DNA of 64,000 nt from Geopseudomonas sagittaria (GCF_900115715.1 NZ_FOXM01000018.1:1-64000); one strand, 5' to 3'; counted from the stretch's first letter, positions 37,269-48,220 are shown. The notes: generated by a model from the sequence alone, not told the origin. A program made the numbers and translations.

Positions 37269-38051
37269 ATGATACAGATCACCGCCCTGCCCGCCTTCTC
37301 CGACAATTATATCTGGCTGCTGCAGGATGCCACGCATCGACGCTGCGCGGTGGTCGATCCCGGCGACAGCGCTCCGGTACTGGCCTGGCTGGCCGCGCAC
37401 CCCGACTGGCAGCTCACCGACATCCTGGTCACCCACCACCACAACGACCATACCGGCGGCGTCCTCGCCCTCAAGGCGCACAGCGGCGCGCGGGTGCTCG
37501 GCCCGGCGCTGGAGGCGATTGCCGGACGCGATGTCGCCCTCGAGGATGGCCAGCGGGTGCGCATCCTCGACCTCGACTGGCAGGTGCTGCACGTTCCCGG
37601 CCACACCGCCGGGCATATCGCCCTGTTCGCCGCCGACGGCGAGCAGCCGCTGCTGTTCTGCGGCGACACCCTGTTCTCCGCCGGCTGCGGCCGCCTGTTC
37701 GAGGGCACCGCCGCGCAGCTGCACGCCTCGCTGCAACGGCTGGCCAGCCTGCCCGCAGCGACCCGCGTCTACTGCACCCACGAATATACCCAGAGCAACC
37801 TGCGCTTCGCCCTGGCCGTGGAGCCGGACAATCCGGCCCTGCAACGGCGCGCTGTCGAAGTGGCGGCGCTGCGTGAACGGCAGTTGCCGACCCTGCCCTC
37901 GACCCTCGCGCTGGAGCTGGCGACCAACCCCTTCCTGCGCGTGACCGAGCCCACAGTCCGGGCAAAAAGTGACGCCCATGCGCAACGCCATCTGGCCTCG
38001 CCAAGCGAGGTGTTTGCTGTGCTGCGCGACTGGAAGGACAATTTCCGGTAA
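37269..38051 (+). CDS. gloB: Hydroxyacylglutathione hydrolase (glyoxalase II)
   Basis: Hydrolyses S-lactoylglutathione in methylglyoxal detoxification. 260 residues. The metallo-beta-lactamase fold is marked by [10 protein letters not shown] (binuclear metal site), [26 protein letters not shown], and [15 protein letters not shown] 37269 gives the family N-terminus [18 protein letters not shown]; the in-frame ATG at 37233 adds 12 residues unlike homologues. Confidence 0.95.
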   Translation: MIQITALPAFSDNYIWLLQDATHRRCAVVDPGDSAPVLAWLAAHPDWQLTDILVTHHHNDHTGGVLALKAHSGARVLGPALEAIAGRDVALEDGQRVRILDLDWQVLHVPGHTAGHIALFAADGEQPLLFCGDTLFSAGCGRLFEGTAAQLHASLQRLASLPAATRVYCTHEYTQSNLRFALAVEPDNPALQRRAVEVAALRERQLPTLPSTLALELATNPFLRVTEPTVRAKSDAHAQRHLASPSEVFAVLRDWKDNFR

Positions 38052-38135
38052 CAATCGACCACTGGCGAAAACTTGACCACCTCCGGGGCGGTTCCTAGAA
38101 TCGCCCGACTTTTTATCTGGGAAAGTCCCTCGCCG

Positions 38136-39731
38136 ATGCCACCGCCAACGCTTCCGAGCCACGTTCCAGATGTTCTGACCCGCGCCTTGCGCCTGGTGCT
38201 GGTCAGCCTCCTGCTGATCGTGGCCGGCTGCCAGAGCCGGGGCGACAAGGCGCTCGACAGCGACACCGAGCGCGCCGTCAGCGTCGGCAAGCAGATCGAG
38301 TGGAGCAAGGATCTGCGCCAGGCCGAGGAAGAGGAGCAGCACGAGGACATCTGGGAGCGCATCCGTGCCGGCTACCAGCTGCAGGACCAGATCGGCACCA
38401 ACCCGCGCATCGAGCGCCAGCGCTTCGGCTTCGCCAGCCGACCGGCCTCGATCCAGCAGATCGCCGAGCGCAGTGGTCCGTACATCCACTACATCGTCGA
38501 GCGCCTCGAAGAAAACAACATGCCCCTGGAGCTGGCCCTGCTGCCGATGATCGAAAGCTCCTACAACCCGCTGGCCTACTCCCACGCCAACGCCGCCGGC
38601 CTCTGGCAGTTCATTCCCTCCACCGGCCGCCACTTCAACCTGCGCCAGACCAACTGGTACGACGGTCGCCGCGACATCATGGCTTCGACCGGCGCGGCGA
38701 TCAGCTACCTCAAGCGCCTGCACGACATGTTCAACGGCGACTGGCTGCTCGCCCTGGCCTCCTACAATGCCGGCGAGGGCACCGTCAGCCGGGCCATCGA
38801 ACGCAACCAGCGCCAGGGCCTGCCGACCGACTACTGGAACCTGCCGCTGCCCAAGGAAACCCAGGACTACGTGCCCAAGCTGCTGGCCGTGTCGCAGATC
38901 ATCCTCACCCCCGCCAGCTACGGCGTGAGTCTGGCGCCGATCGCCAACGAGCCCTATTTCGAGAAGGTCGCCATCCGCCACCAGCTCGACCTGGCGCGAG
39001 TCGCCGCCCTCAGCGATGTCGACGAGGACGAGCTGTACCAGCTCAACCCGGCCTTCAAGCGCGGCATCACCCTCGATGGCCCGCGCCATCTGCTGGTGCC
39101 GGCGGACAAGGCCGAGGGGCTGAGCGCAAGCCTTGCCCGCCTGGCGCCGGACAGCCTGGTGCAATGGCAGCGCTACCAGGTGCGCAGCGGCGACAGCCTG
39201 CACGGCATCGCCAACCGCCACCACGTCACGGTCAACACCCTGCGCGACATCAACCGCATGTCCGGCAATCGCGTGCGCGTCGGGCAGACCCTGCTGATCC
39301 CGCAGACGCCGGGCGGCGTCACGCCGCCGGGACCGCTGTATGAGCGCAGCCAACCGGTAGTGGCCGCCAAGGCCAGCCCCCCCGCAGCGAAAACGCGCAG
39401 CTACCGGGTGCGCAGCGGTGACACCCTGTGGGCGATCGCCAAGCGCCACGACGTCACCCTCGCCGACCTGCAACGCTGGAACGGCCTCAAGGGCAAGTCG
39501 CTGCGGGCCGGACAGGTGCTGACCCTGCGCAGCGCCGGCAGCTCCCAGGCCCAGACGAAGGCCGGCCAGCGCTCGTCGGTCACCTACTACAAGGTGCGCC
39601 GTGGCGACTCGCTGTCCGCCATTGCCCAGCGCTTTGCGGTGCGCACCCAGCACCTGAAGCAGTGGAACCCTTCCCTTGGCCGCACGCTCAAGACCGGCCA
39701 GACGCTGACCCTCTACCTCCCGCGCCGCTGA
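38136..39731 (+). CDS. mltD: Membrane-bound lytic murein transglycosylase D
   Basis: Cleaves peptidoglycan glycan strands with 1,6-anhydro product. 531 residues with a lipoprotein signal ending in LLIVAGC (lipidation cysteine about residue 32). SLT family 1 catalytic Glu is in LLPMIESSYNPLAYSHANAAG, then SYNAGEGTVSRAI. Three C-terminal LysM repeats are visible: YQVRSGDSLHGIAN, YRVRSGDTLWAIAK, and YKVRRGDSLSAIAQ. E. coli MltD has two LysM; three is not unusual in pseudomonads. Located 84 bp after gloB as in other gammaproteobacteria. Confidence 0.95.
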   Translation: MPPPTLPSHVPDVLTRALRLVLVSLLLIVAGCQSRGDKALDSDTERAVSVGKQIEWSKDLRQAEEEEQHEDIWERIRAGYQLQDQIGTNPRIERQRFGFASRPASIQQIAERSGPYIHYIVERLEENNMPLELALLPMIESSYNPLAYSHANAAGLWQFIPSTGRHFNLRQTNWYDGRRDIMASTGAAISYLKRLHDMFNGDWLLALASYNAGEGTVSRAIERNQRQGLPTDYWNLPLPKETQDYVPKLLAVSQIILTPASYGVSLAPIANEPYFEKVAIRHQLDLARVAALSDVDEDELYQLNPAFKRGITLDGPRHLLVPADKAEGLSASLARLAPDSLVQWQRYQVRSGDSLHGIANRHHVTVNTLRDINRMSGNRVRVGQTLLIPQTPGGVTPPGPLYERSQPVVAAKASPPAAKTRSYRVRSGDTLWAIAKRHDVTLADLQRWNGLKGKSLRAGQVLTLRSAGSSQAQTKAGQRSSVTYYKVRRGDSLSAIAQRFAVRTQHLKQWNPSLGRTLKTGQTLTLYLPRR

Positions 39732-39834
39732 GGGCTCGCCGGGGCGGCCCGGAGCCACCCTTTTTCCAGCCGATACAAGCTGTTACTGTAGCTTTCTCAA
39801 CCTACAACACTGCCACGGACCGGACCCTCGCCTG

Positions 39835-41664
39835 ATGAGTCGTCTCCTCGCCCTGCTGCTCGGTCTGGCTGCCTGCCTGCCCGCTGGCGCCGCCATCACG
39901 GAACGCCACGGTTACGCCCAGTTCGGTTCGCTCAAGTACCCGGCCAACTTCAGCCATTTCGACTGGGTGAACCCCGACGCGCCCAAGGGCGGCAGTGTCC
40001 GGCTGATGGCCTCCGGCACCTTCGACACCCTCAACCCCTATACCCTCAAGGGCACCAGCCCGGCCGGCACCGCCAACTTCCTGCAGTACGGCGTCTCCGA
40101 GCTGAATGCCCCGCTGATGGCCGGCACCGGCGCCTACGATCCGTCGGGCGACGAGCCGACCTCCAGCTACGGCCTGATCGCCTCCTCGGTGGAGTACAGC
40201 AAGGACCGCAGCTGGGTGGTGTTCAACCTGCGTCCCGAGGCGCGCTTCCACGACGACAAGCCGATCACCGCCTACGACGTGGCGTTCTCCTACCGGCTGC
40301 TCAGCCGCAACGGCCATCCGCACTACCGTACCGCCCTGCAGGAAGTGCAGCGAGTCGACATCCTCAACCGCCACCGGGTGCGCTTCGTGTTCAAGCGCAG
40401 CGGCAATCCGTTGCTGATCCTGCGCCTCGGCGAGCTGCCGGTGCTGCCGCAGCACTACTGGAGCAAGCGCGACTTCAAGGCCACCAGCTACGAGCCGCCG
40501 CTGGGCAGCGGCCCCTACCGCATCACCCAGGTGGTGCCGGGCCGGCGCGTGGTGTTCGAACGGGTGAAGAACTGGTGGGGCAAGGACCTGCCAGTCAACC
40601 GCGGCAAGTACAACTTCAACCGTGTCGAAGTGGAGTTCTACCGCGACAACCATGTCGCCTTCGAGGCGTTCAAGGCCGGCGAATTCGACTTCTACATCGA
40701 GAACCAGGCGAAGAACTGGGCCAACGGCTACAACATCCCGGCCGTGGAGCGCGGCGACATCGTCAAGGCGGAGATCCCCCATCAGATCCCGACCCAGACC
40801 CAGGCGCTGTTCATGAACAGCCGCCGCACCCACTTCGCCGATGCCCGGGTGCGCGAGGCCATGGGCCTGCTGTTCGATTTCGAATGGAGCAACCGCACGC
40901 TGTTCAACAATGCCTACAGCCGGGCGACCAGCTACTACCCCAACAGCGAGTTCTCCGCCCGCGGCATCCCGCAGGGCGAGGAGTGGCTGCTGCTCTCGCC
41001 CTTCCGCGAGCAGCTGCCGAGCGAACTGTTCAGCCAAGCGCCGCAGATGCCGCAGACCGACGGCAGCGGCCTGCCGCGCGAAACGCTGCGCCGCGCCCTC
41101 GACCTGCTGACCCAGGCCGGCTGGAAATCCTCCGGCGCTCGTCTGCTCAACAGCCGCGGCCAGCCGCTGCGCTTCGAGATCCTGCTGGTCAACCCGAGCC
41201 TGGAGCGCATCCTCCAGCCCTACCGCGACAACCTCGCGCGCATTGGCGTCGAGGCCAGCCTGCGTACCGTCGATCGCGCCCAGTACAAGCAGCGCATCGA
41301 CGGCTTCGACTACGACATGGTGCTGATGACCTTGCCGCAGACGCTCAGCCCCGGCCTTGAGCAGTGGCAATACTTCCACTCCAGCCAGGTCCACGTGCGC
41401 GGCAGCAAGAACTACGCCGGGATCAACCACCCGGTGGTCGACGCGCTGCTCGACAAGCTACTCGCCGCGCAGACCCGCAACCAGCAGGTGGCCGCCACCC
41501 GCGCCCTCGATCGCGTACTGCTGTCGCAGCACTACAGCATCCCCAACTGGTACAGCGACCACCACCGGGTCGCCTGGCGCAACCGTTTCGACCACCTCAG
41601 CACGCCGCCCTACACCCTCGGCCTGCGCGCCTGGTGGCTCAAGACCCCGGAGGCATCCCGATGA
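39835..41664 (+). CDS. nppA1: Peptide ABC transporter substrate-binding protein 1 (YejA/NppA1-like)
   Basis: A 609-residue periplasmic binding protein with signal peptide (MSRLLALLLGLAACLPAGAA) and the SBP_bac_5 fold. Family marks: HGYAQFGSLKYPANFSHFDW near the N-terminus, FNLRPEARFHDDKPITAYDV, and PPLGSGPYRITQVVPGRRVV. First gene of a five-gene Yej-like operon; in P. aeruginosa the corresponding NppA1A2BCD takes up peptidyl-nucleoside antibiotics and related peptides (from memory). ATGA-coupled to the next gene. Confidence 0.88.
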   Translation: MSRLLALLLGLAACLPAGAAITERHGYAQFGSLKYPANFSHFDWVNPDAPKGGSVRLMASGTFDTLNPYTLKGTSPAGTANFLQYGVSELNAPLMAGTGAYDPSGDEPTSSYGLIASSVEYSKDRSWVVFNLRPEARFHDDKPITAYDVAFSYRLLSRNGHPHYRTALQEVQRVDILNRHRVRFVFKRSGNPLLILRLGELPVLPQHYWSKRDFKATSYEPPLGSGPYRITQVVPGRRVVFERVKNWWGKDLPVNRGKYNFNRVEVEFYRDNHVAFEAFKAGEFDFYIENQAKNWANGYNIPAVERGDIVKAEIPHQIPTQTQALFMNSRRTHFADARVREAMGLLFDFEWSNRTLFNNAYSRATSYYPNSEFSARGIPQGEEWLLLSPFREQLPSELFSQAPQMPQTDGSGLPRETLRRALDLLTQAGWKSSGARLLNSRGQPLRFEILLVNPSLERILQPYRDNLARIGVEASLRTVDRAQYKQRIDGFDYDMVLMTLPQTLSPGLEQWQYFHSSQVHVRGSKNYAGINHPVVDALLDKLLAAQTRNQQVAATRALDRVLLSQHYSIPNWYSDHHRVAWRNRFDHLSTPPYTLGLRAWWLKTPEASR

Positions 41665-43490
41665 CCGTCTTCCTGCGCCGCACCCGCCTGCTCGCCGGCT
41701 GCGCCCTGCTGTTCGGGGTGGCCCTGAATGCCGCCGCAGCCGCCAGACATGCGCTGACCCTGTACGACGAGGCGCCGAAATACCCGGCCAACTTCCAGCA
41801 CTTCGCCTACGTCAATCCGGATGCCCCCAAGGGCGGCACCCTGCGCCAGGCCGGTTTCGGCGGCTTCGACAGCCTCAATCCGTTCATCAACAAGGGCGTC
41901 GCCGCCGACGAGATCGGCCTGATCTACGACACCCTGACCCGACGCAGTCTCGACGAACCGTTCACCGAGTACGGCCTGCTGGCCGAGAAGATCGAGAAGG
42001 CCCCGGACAACCGCTGGGTGCGCTTCACCCTGCGCCGCGAAGCACGCTTCCACGACGGCCAGCCGGTCACCGCCGCCGACGTGGTATTCACCTTCGATAC
42101 CCTGATGAAGGATGGCGCGCCGCAGTACCGCGCCTACTACGCCGACGTCGAGAAGGCGGTGGCCGAAGGCGAACGCCAGGTGCGCTTCGACTTCCGCCAG
42201 GCGGGCAACCGCGAGCTGCCGCTGATCGTCGGCCAGCTGCCGGTATTGCCCAGGCACGCCTGGGAGGGCCGCGAGTTCGCCCGCACCAGCCTGGAGCCGC
42301 CGCTGGGCAGCGGCCCCTACCGGGTCGCCGAAGTGCAGGCCGGCCGCAGCATCCGCTATGCGCGGGTCGCGGACTGGTGGGGCAAGGACCTGCCGGTCAA
42401 CCGCGGCCAGTACAACTTCGACAGCCTGGTGATCGACTACTACCGCGACAACACCGTGGCGCTGGAGGCGCTCAAGGCCGGGCAGTTCGACTTCTGGGTG
42501 GAAAGCAGCGCGAAGAACTGGGCCACCGCCTACGACTCCCCGGCGGTACACGAGGGGCGTCTGATCAAGGAGGAGATCGCCAACCACAATCCGGCCGGCA
42601 TGCAGGGCTTCATCTTCAACCTGCGCCGCCCGCAGTTCCAGGATGCCCGGGTGCGCGAGGCGCTGGGCCTGCTGTTCGACTTCGAGTGGACCAACCGCCA
42701 GCTGTTCCACGGTGCCTACGTGCGCACCGGCAGCTACTTCGAGAACTCCGAGCTGGCCGCCAGCGGCCTGCCCTCGCCCGCCGAACTGAAACTGCTCGAA
42801 CCCTGGCGCGCGCAGCTGCCACCACAGGTGTTCAGCGAGCAATACCGGCCGCCACAGAGCGACGGCAGCGGGGTGATCCGCGAGCAGCGTCGGCGTGCCT
42901 TCGAGCTGCTGCAGCAGGCTGGCTGGCGCCTGGAGCAGGACCGCATGCTGGATGCCGAAGGCAAGCCGGTGGTGATCGAGTTCCTGCTCGCGCAGATCGA
43001 GTTCGAGCGCGTGCTGCTGCCGTTCAAGCGCAACCTGGCCAGTCTCGGCATCGAGCTGCAGATCCGCCGCGCCGACGTCTCGCAGTACATCAACCGCCTG
43101 CGCTCGCGCGACTTCGACCTGATCGTCGGCGGCTTCAGCCAGTCCAGCTCGCCCGGCAACGAGCAGCGCGAGTACTGGCACTCCAGCAGCGCCGACAATC
43201 CCGGCAGCCGCAACCTGATCGGCCTCAAGGATCCGGTCATCGACGCCCTGGTCGAAGGCCTGATCAAGGCCGACAGCCGGCAGAGCCTGATCGCCCATAC
43301 CCGCGCGCTGGATCGCGTGCTGCTGTGGGGTCACTACGTGATCCCCAACTGGCACATCAAGACCTGGCGGGTCGCGCGCTGGGACCGCTTCGAGCACCCG
43401 CCGGTGGCGCCGCTGTACGACATCGGCCTGTACACCTGGTGGGCCAAGCCGGATGCCGGCGCGCCGGTCAGCGCCGGGGAGTCACGCTGA
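41661..43490 (+). CDS. nppA2: Peptide ABC transporter substrate-binding protein 2 (YejA/NppA2-like)
   Basis: A second SBP, also 609 residues, clearly a paralogue of the upstream gene: the segments FRYxxxAxxPKGGxLR, LRREARFHDGQPVTAADVVF, and PPLGSGPYRVAEVQAGRSIR line up with those of the first. Signal peptide MTVFLRRTRLLAGCALLFGV. The ATG overlaps the upstream stop. Having two binding proteins for one permease suggests two ligand ranges, but which is which cannot be read. Confidence 0.88.
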   Translation: MTVFLRRTRLLAGCALLFGVALNAAAAARHALTLYDEAPKYPANFQHFAYVNPDAPKGGTLRQAGFGGFDSLNPFINKGVAADEIGLIYDTLTRRSLDEPFTEYGLLAEKIEKAPDNRWVRFTLRREARFHDGQPVTAADVVFTFDTLMKDGAPQYRAYYADVEKAVAEGERQVRFDFRQAGNRELPLIVGQLPVLPRHAWEGREFARTSLEPPLGSGPYRVAEVQAGRSIRYARVADWWGKDLPVNRGQYNFDSLVIDYYRDNTVALEALKAGQFDFWVESSAKNWATAYDSPAVHEGRLIKEEIANHNPAGMQGFIFNLRRPQFQDARVREALGLLFDFEWTNRQLFHGAYVRTGSYFENSELAASGLPSPAELKLLEPWRAQLPPQVFSEQYRPPQSDGSGVIREQRRRAFELLQQAGWRLEQDRMLDAEGKPVVIEFLLAQIEFERVLLPFKRNLASLGIELQIRRADVSQYINRLRSRDFDLIVGGFSQSSSPGNEQREYWHSSSADNPGSRNLIGLKDPVIDALVEGLIKADSRQSLIAHTRALDRVLLWGHYVIPNWHIKTWRVARWDRFEHPPVAPLYDIGLYTWWAKPDAGAPVSAGESR

Positions 43491-44576
43491 ATGCTGGCCT
43501 ACATCTTCCGTCGCCTGCTGCTGATCGTGCCGACCCTGTTCGGCATCCTGCTGATCAACTTCATCATCATCCAGGCCGCCCCCGGCGGCCCGGTGGAACA
43601 GATGATCGCCAAGCTCGAGGGCTTCGACGCCGCCGCCGGCGGCGCCACCGGGCGCATCGCCGGCGGCGGGGCCGAGGTCGCCGCGGCCGGCAATGCCTAT
43701 CGCGGCGCCCAGGGTCTGGATCCCGAACTGGTCAAGGAGATCGAGCGCATGTACGGCTTCGACAAGCCGGCCAGCGAGCGCTTCTGGATCATGATCAAGA
43801 ACTACCTGCACTTCGACTTCGGGCAGAGCTTCTTCCGCGACGCCACGGTCACCGAGCTGATCATCGAGAAGATGCCGGTATCGATCTCGCTGGGGCTGTG
43901 GAGCACCCTGATCATGTACCTGGTATCGATCCCGCTGGGCATCGCCAAGGCCATGCGTCACGGCAGCACCTTCGACGTGTGGACTAGCACGGCGATCATC
44001 GTCGGCTACGCCATCCCGGCGTTCCTGTTCGCCATCCTGCTGATCGTGCTGTTCGCCGGCGGCAGCTACTTCGACTGGTTCCCGCTGCGCGGCCTGACCT
44101 CGAACAACTTCGACGAGCTGAGCCTGTGGGGCAAGATCGCCGACTACTTCTGGCACCTGGCGCTGCCGGTGACCGCCCTGGTGATCGGCAACTTCGCCAC
44201 CCTGACCCTGCTGACCAAGAACAGCTTCCTCGACGAGATCGGCAAGCAATACGTGGTCACCGCGCGAGCCAAGGGCCTGTCGGAAAACCGCGTGCTCTAC
44301 GGCCACGTGTTCCGCAACGCCATGCTGATCATCATCGCCGGCTTCCCCTCGGCGTTCATCGGCCTGTTCTTCACCGGCTCCCTGCTGATCGAGGTGATCT
44401 TCTCCCTCGACGGCCTCGGCCTGATGAGCTTCGAGTCGGCGATCAACCGCGACTATCCGGTGGTGTTCGGCACCCTGTTCATCTTCACCCTGCTGGGACT
44501 GATCGTGAAACTGATCGGCGATCTCACCTACACCCTGGTCGATCCACGCATCGACTTTGAAAGCCGGGAGGGTTGA
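43491..44576 (+). CDS. nppB: Peptide ABC transporter permease (YejB/NppB-like)
   Basis: 361 residues; the first inner-membrane permease of the transporter. N-terminal [20 protein letters not shown], a periplasmic insert of about 70 residues ([20 protein letters not shown], Gly/Ala-rich), then five further helices and the EAA loop with [20 protein letters not shown]. Starts immediately after the nppA2 stop. The Gly/Ala-rich periplasmic loop is typical of YejB. Confidence 0.92.
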   Translation: MLAYIFRRLLLIVPTLFGILLINFIIIQAAPGGPVEQMIAKLEGFDAAAGGATGRIAGGGAEVAAAGNAYRGAQGLDPELVKEIERMYGFDKPASERFWIMIKNYLHFDFGQSFFRDATVTELIIEKMPVSISLGLWSTLIMYLVSIPLGIAKAMRHGSTFDVWTSTAIIVGYAIPAFLFAILLIVLFAGGSYFDWFPLRGLTSNNFDELSLWGKIADYFWHLALPVTALVIGNFATLTLLTKNSFLDEIGKQYVVTARAKGLSENRVLYGHVFRNAMLIIIAGFPSAFIGLFFTGSLLIEVIFSLDGLGLMSFESAINRDYPVVFGTLFIFTLLGLIVKLIGDLTYTLVDPRIDFESREG

Positions 44577-44578
44577 AC

Positions 44579-45598
44579 ATGGCCCTCTCGCCCATCAACC
44601 AGCGGCGCTTCGCGCTGTTCAAGGCGCACAAGCGCGGCTGGTACGCGCTGTGGCTGTTTCTCGGCCTGTTCGTGCTCAGCCTCGGCGCCGAGCTGATCGC
44701 CAACGACAAGCCGCTGCTGGTCAGTTTCGACGGCCAGTGGTACGTGCCGGTGGTCAAGCGCTATCCGGAAACCGCCTTCGGCGGCGAATTCCCCCTGGAG
44801 GCCGACTACAAGAGCCCGTACATGCGCGAGCTGATCGACTCGAAGGGCGGCTGGATGCTCTGGCCGCCGATCCCCTACAGCTACGACAGCATCAACTACG
44901 AACTCAAGGTGCCGGCCCCCGCGCCGCCCTCGGCGGACAACTGGCTGGGTACCGACGACCAGGGCCGCGACGTGCTGGCGCGGGTGATCTACGGCTTTCG
45001 CATCTCGGTGCTGTTCGCCCTGACCCTGACCCTGCTCAGCTCGATCATCGGCGTCGCCGCCGGCGCCCTGCAGGGCTTCTACGGCGGCTGGGTCGACCTG
45101 GTCGGCCAGCGCTTCCTGGAGATCTGGTCGGGTCTACCGGTGCTCTATCTGCTGATCATCCTCGCCAGCTTCGTCGAGCCGAATTTCTGGTGGCTGCTGG
45201 GCATCATGCTGCTGTTCTCCTGGATGAGTCTGGTCGACGTGGTGCGTGCCGAATTCCTGCGCGGGCGCAACCTCGAGTACGTGCGCGCCGCCCGCGCCCT
45301 GGGCATGGGCAACGGCGCGATCATGTACCGGCACATCCTGCCCAACGCCATGGTCTCGACCATGACCTTCCTGCCCTTCATCCTCACCGGCGCCATCGGC
45401 ACCCTGACCGCGCTGGACTTCCTCGGCTTCGGCCTGCCGCCCGGCTCGCCGTCGCTGGGCGAACTGGTCGCCCAGGGCAAGTCCAACCTGCAGGCGCCGT
45501 GGCTGGGCATCAGCGCCTTCGCCGTGCTGGCGCTGATGCTGACCCTGCTGGTGTTCATCGGCGAGGCCGCGCGCGATGCCTTCGACCCGAGGAAGTGA
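44579..45598 (+). CDS. nppC: Peptide ABC transporter permease (YejE/NppC-like)
   Basis: 339 residues; second permease. N-terminal helix LFKAHKRGWYALWLFLGLFV, a periplasmic segment with WYVPVVKRYPETAFGGEFPL, then DNWLGTDDQGRDVLARVIYG (the Opp/DppC-type motif), and EAA loop RGRNLEYVRAARALGMGNGA. I chose ATG 44579 over the TTG at 44573. Separated from nppB stop by 2 bp. Confidence 0.92.
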   Translation: MALSPINQRRFALFKAHKRGWYALWLFLGLFVLSLGAELIANDKPLLVSFDGQWYVPVVKRYPETAFGGEFPLEADYKSPYMRELIDSKGGWMLWPPIPYSYDSINYELKVPAPAPPSADNWLGTDDQGRDVLARVIYGFRISVLFALTLTLLSSIIGVAAGALQGFYGGWVDLVGQRFLEIWSGLPVLYLLIILASFVEPNFWWLLGIMLLFSWMSLVDVVRAEFLRGRNLEYVRAARALGMGNGAIMYRHILPNAMVSTMTFLPFILTGAIGTLTALDFLGFGLPPGSPSLGELVAQGKSNLQAPWLGISAFAVLALMLTLLVFIGEAARDAFDPRK

Positions 45599-45602
45599 GG
45601 CC

Positions 45603-47210
45603 ATGAGCAAACCCCTGATCGAGATCCGCGACCTGCAGGTAGCCTTCAGCCATGGCGGCGCGCCGCAGACCGTGGTGCATGGTGTCAGCTTCGACATCCA
45701 TCCGGGCGAAACCCTGGCGCTGGTCGGCGAGAGCGGCTCGGGCAAGTCGGTGACCGCCCACTCCATCCTGCGCCTGCTGCCCTACCCGCAGGCCAGCCAC
45801 CCGCAGGGCAGCATCCATTACGGCGGCGAGGACCTGCTCAAGCTGCCGGAGCGGCGCCTGCGCGGCATCCGCGGCAACCGCATCGCCATGGTCTTCCAGG
45901 AGCCGATGACCTCGCTCAACCCGCTGCATCCGGTGGAGAAGCAGATCGCCGAGGTGCTGGCCCTGCACAAGGGCCTGACCGGCGCCGCGGCGCGGGCCCG
46001 GGTGCTGGAGCTGCTCGAGCTGGTCGGCATCCCCGAGCCGGCCAAGCGTCTGAAGGCCTATCCCCACGAGCTGTCCGGCGGCCAGCGCCAGCGGGTGATG
46101 ATCGCCATGGCCCTGGCCAACGAGCCGGAAATCCTCATCGCCGACGAGCCGACCACCGCACTGGACGTCACCGTGCAGCTGAAGATCCTCGAGCTACTCA
46201 AGGAGCTGCAGGCGCGCCTGGGCATGGCCCTGCTGCTGATCACCCACGACCTCAACCTGGTGCGGCGCATCGCCCATCGCGTGTGTGTCATGCAGCGCGG
46301 CCGTATCGTCGAACAGGCCGAGTGCGCAAAGCTGTTCGCGGCCCCCCAGCATCCCTATACCCAGGAACTGCTCAGCGCCGACCCCAGCGGCGGTCCGGCG
46401 GACAATCCGCCCGGCAAGCCGCTGCTCGAGGTCGACGACCTGCGCGTGTGGTTCCCGATCAAGAAGGGCCTGCTGCGCCGTACCGTCGATCACGTCAAGG
46501 CGGTCGACGGGGTCAACTTCCGCCTGGCGCAGGGACAGACCCTGGGCATCGTCGGCGAGAGCGGCTCAGGCAAGTCCACCCTGGGCCTGGCGATCCTGCG
46601 TCTGATCGGCAGTCGCGGCGGGATCCGTTTCGACGGCCAGGGCCTCGACGGCCTCGACCAGCAGGCGGTGCGCCCGCTGCGCCGGCAGATGCAGGTGGTA
46701 TTCCAGGACCCGTTCGGCAGCCTGAGCCCACGCATGTCGGTGAGCCAGATCATCGGCGAGGGCCTGGAAATCCATGCCATCGGTACGCCTGCCGAGCGCG
46801 AACGGGCCATTATTGACGTGTTGGGTGAGGTAGGCCTGGATCCAGACACCCGCCACCGCTACCCTCACGAGTTTTCCGGCGGCCAGCGTCAGCGCATCGC
46901 CATCGCCCGCGCCCTGGTACTGCGCCCGCAGCTGATCCTGCTCGACGAGCCGACCTCGGCCCTCGACCGCACGGTACAGCGCCAGGTGGTGGAGCTGCTG
47001 CGCAGCCTGCAGCACAAGTACAATCTGACCTATCTGTTCATCAGCCATGACCTGGCGGTGGTCCGCGCCCTGAGTCACCAGTTGATGGTGATCAGGCACG
47101 GCAAGGTGGTCGAACAGGGTGAGGCTCGCACGGTTTTCCACGCGCCGCAGCACCCCTATACCCAGCAGCTGCTCGAAGCCGCCTTCATGGCTCCGGGCGC
47201 TGCCGATTAA
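45603..47210 (+). CDS. nppD: Peptide ABC transporter ATPase, duplicated (YejF/NppD-like)
   Basis: A 535-residue protein with two ABC cassettes in one chain. Walker A sites [15 protein letters not shown] (about residue 43) and [15 protein letters not shown] (about residue 320); signature motifs [16 protein letters not shown] and [16 protein letters not shown]; Walker [14 protein letters not shown] and [13 protein letters not shown]. Both cassettes appear catalytically complete, as in YejF. Last gene of the operon; fabI follows 20 bp later, so readthrough into fabI is possible. Confidence 0.95.
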   Translation: MSKPLIEIRDLQVAFSHGGAPQTVVHGVSFDIHPGETLALVGESGSGKSVTAHSILRLLPYPQASHPQGSIHYGGEDLLKLPERRLRGIRGNRIAMVFQEPMTSLNPLHPVEKQIAEVLALHKGLTGAAARARVLELLELVGIPEPAKRLKAYPHELSGGQRQRVMIAMALANEPEILIADEPTTALDVTVQLKILELLKELQARLGMALLLITHDLNLVRRIAHRVCVMQRGRIVEQAECAKLFAAPQHPYTQELLSADPSGGPADNPPGKPLLEVDDLRVWFPIKKGLLRRTVDHVKAVDGVNFRLAQGQTLGIVGESGSGKSTLGLAILRLIGSRGGIRFDGQGLDGLDQQAVRPLRRQMQVVFQDPFGSLSPRMSVSQIIGEGLEIHAIGTPAERERAIIDVLGEVGLDPDTRHRYPHEFSGGQRQRIAIARALVLRPQLILLDEPTSALDRTVQRQVVELLRSLQHKYNLTYLFISHDLAVVRALSHQLMVIRHGKVVEQGEARTVFHAPQHPYTQQLLEAAFMAPGAAD

Positions 47211-47230
47211 CCAGAAAGAGGAAGTACACA

Positions 47231-48025
47231 ATGGGTTTTCTCACCGGTAAGCGCGTGCTGATCGTCGGCGTCGCCAGCAAGCTGTCCATCGCCTCCGGCA
47301 TCGCCGCCGCGATGCACCGCGAGGGTGCGGAACTGGCCTTCACCTACCAGAACGACAAGCTCAAGGGCCGCGTCGAAGAGTTCGCCGCAGGCTGGGGCTC
47401 CAGCGCCGACCTGTGCTTCCCCTGCGACGTGGCCAGCGATGACGACATCGCCCGCGTGTTCGAGGAACTGGGCAAGAAGTGGGATGGCCTGGACTGCATC
47501 GTCCACTCGGTCGGCTTCGCCCCGGGCGACCAGCTGAACGGCGACTTCACCGAAGTCACCACCCGCGAAGGCTTCAAGATCGCCCACGACATCAGCGCCT
47601 ACAGCTTCATTGCCCTGGCCAAGGCCGGTCGCGAAATGATGAAGGGCCGCAATGGCAGCCTGCTGACCCTGTCCTACCTGGGTGCCGAGCGCACCATGCC
47701 CAACTACAACGTGATGGGCATGGCCAAGGCCAGCCTGGAAGCCGGCGTGCGCTACCTGGCCGGCAGCCTCGGCCCGGAAGGCACCCGCGTCAACTGCATC
47801 TCCGCCGGCCCGATCCGCACCCTGGCAGCAAGCGGCATCGCCAGCTTCCGCAAGATGCTGGCAGCCAACGAGCGCCAGACTCCGCTGCGCCGCAACGTGA
47901 CCATCGACGAAGTCGGCAATGCCGGCGCCTTCCTGTGCTCCGACCTAGCTTCGGGCATCAGTGGTGAAATCATGTACGTCGACGGTGGCTTCAACACCAC
48001 CGCCATGGGCTCGCTGGAAGACTAA
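47231..48025 (+). CDS. fabI: Enoyl-[acyl-carrier-protein] reductase FabI
   Basis: NADH-dependent last step of fatty-acid elongation and the triclosan target. 264 residues. N-terminal [20 protein letters not shown] binds NAD, and the catalytic Tyr-x6-Lys is in [19 protein letters not shown]. Gene lies after the peptide transporter (20 bp). An AGAGGAAG ribosome site precedes the ATG. P. aeruginosa has an additional FabV, not seen here. Confidence 0.97.
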   Translation: MGFLTGKRVLIVGVASKLSIASGIAAAMHREGAELAFTYQNDKLKGRVEEFAAGWGSSADLCFPCDVASDDDIARVFEELGKKWDGLDCIVHSVGFAPGDQLNGDFTEVTTREGFKIAHDISAYSFIALAKAGREMMKGRNGSLLTLSYLGAERTMPNYNVMGMAKASLEAGVRYLAGSLGPEGTRVNCISAGPIRTLAASGIASFRKMLAANERQTPLRRNVTIDEVGNAGAFLCSDLASGISGEIMYVDGGFNTTAMGSLED

Positions 48026-48035
48026 GCGATCCACA

Positions 48036-48066
48036 CCGACCCGCCTGCGTGCGGGTCGGCCTTCTC
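48036..48066 (+). terminator. Putative terminator of fabI
   Basis: CCGACCCGC and GCGGGTCGG form a 9-bp stem around a 6-nt loop, starting 10 bp past the fabI stop. The following run is only CCTTCTCCC, so termination strength is uncertain. Confidence 0.55.
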
Positions 48067-48220
48067 CCGGCCATCCGGCCACGCCCGCGCTTCACCCCTC
48101 CCCCCTCTTCTCTCGCCGTAGCGCACCTGCGCCAACCGCGCCGTAAAGCTACGCGCCGCAAAGCACAACGCCCCCTTGCGGAGGCGTTGGCGGTGTCACT
48201 GCGGACCAGGTGCGTGCGGA

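Noticed and set aside
41357-43987. 876-codon plus-strand frame overlapping nppA1/nppA2/nppB
   Set aside because: Arg/Pro/Gly/Ala-rich wrong frame over three clearly assigned transporter genes.
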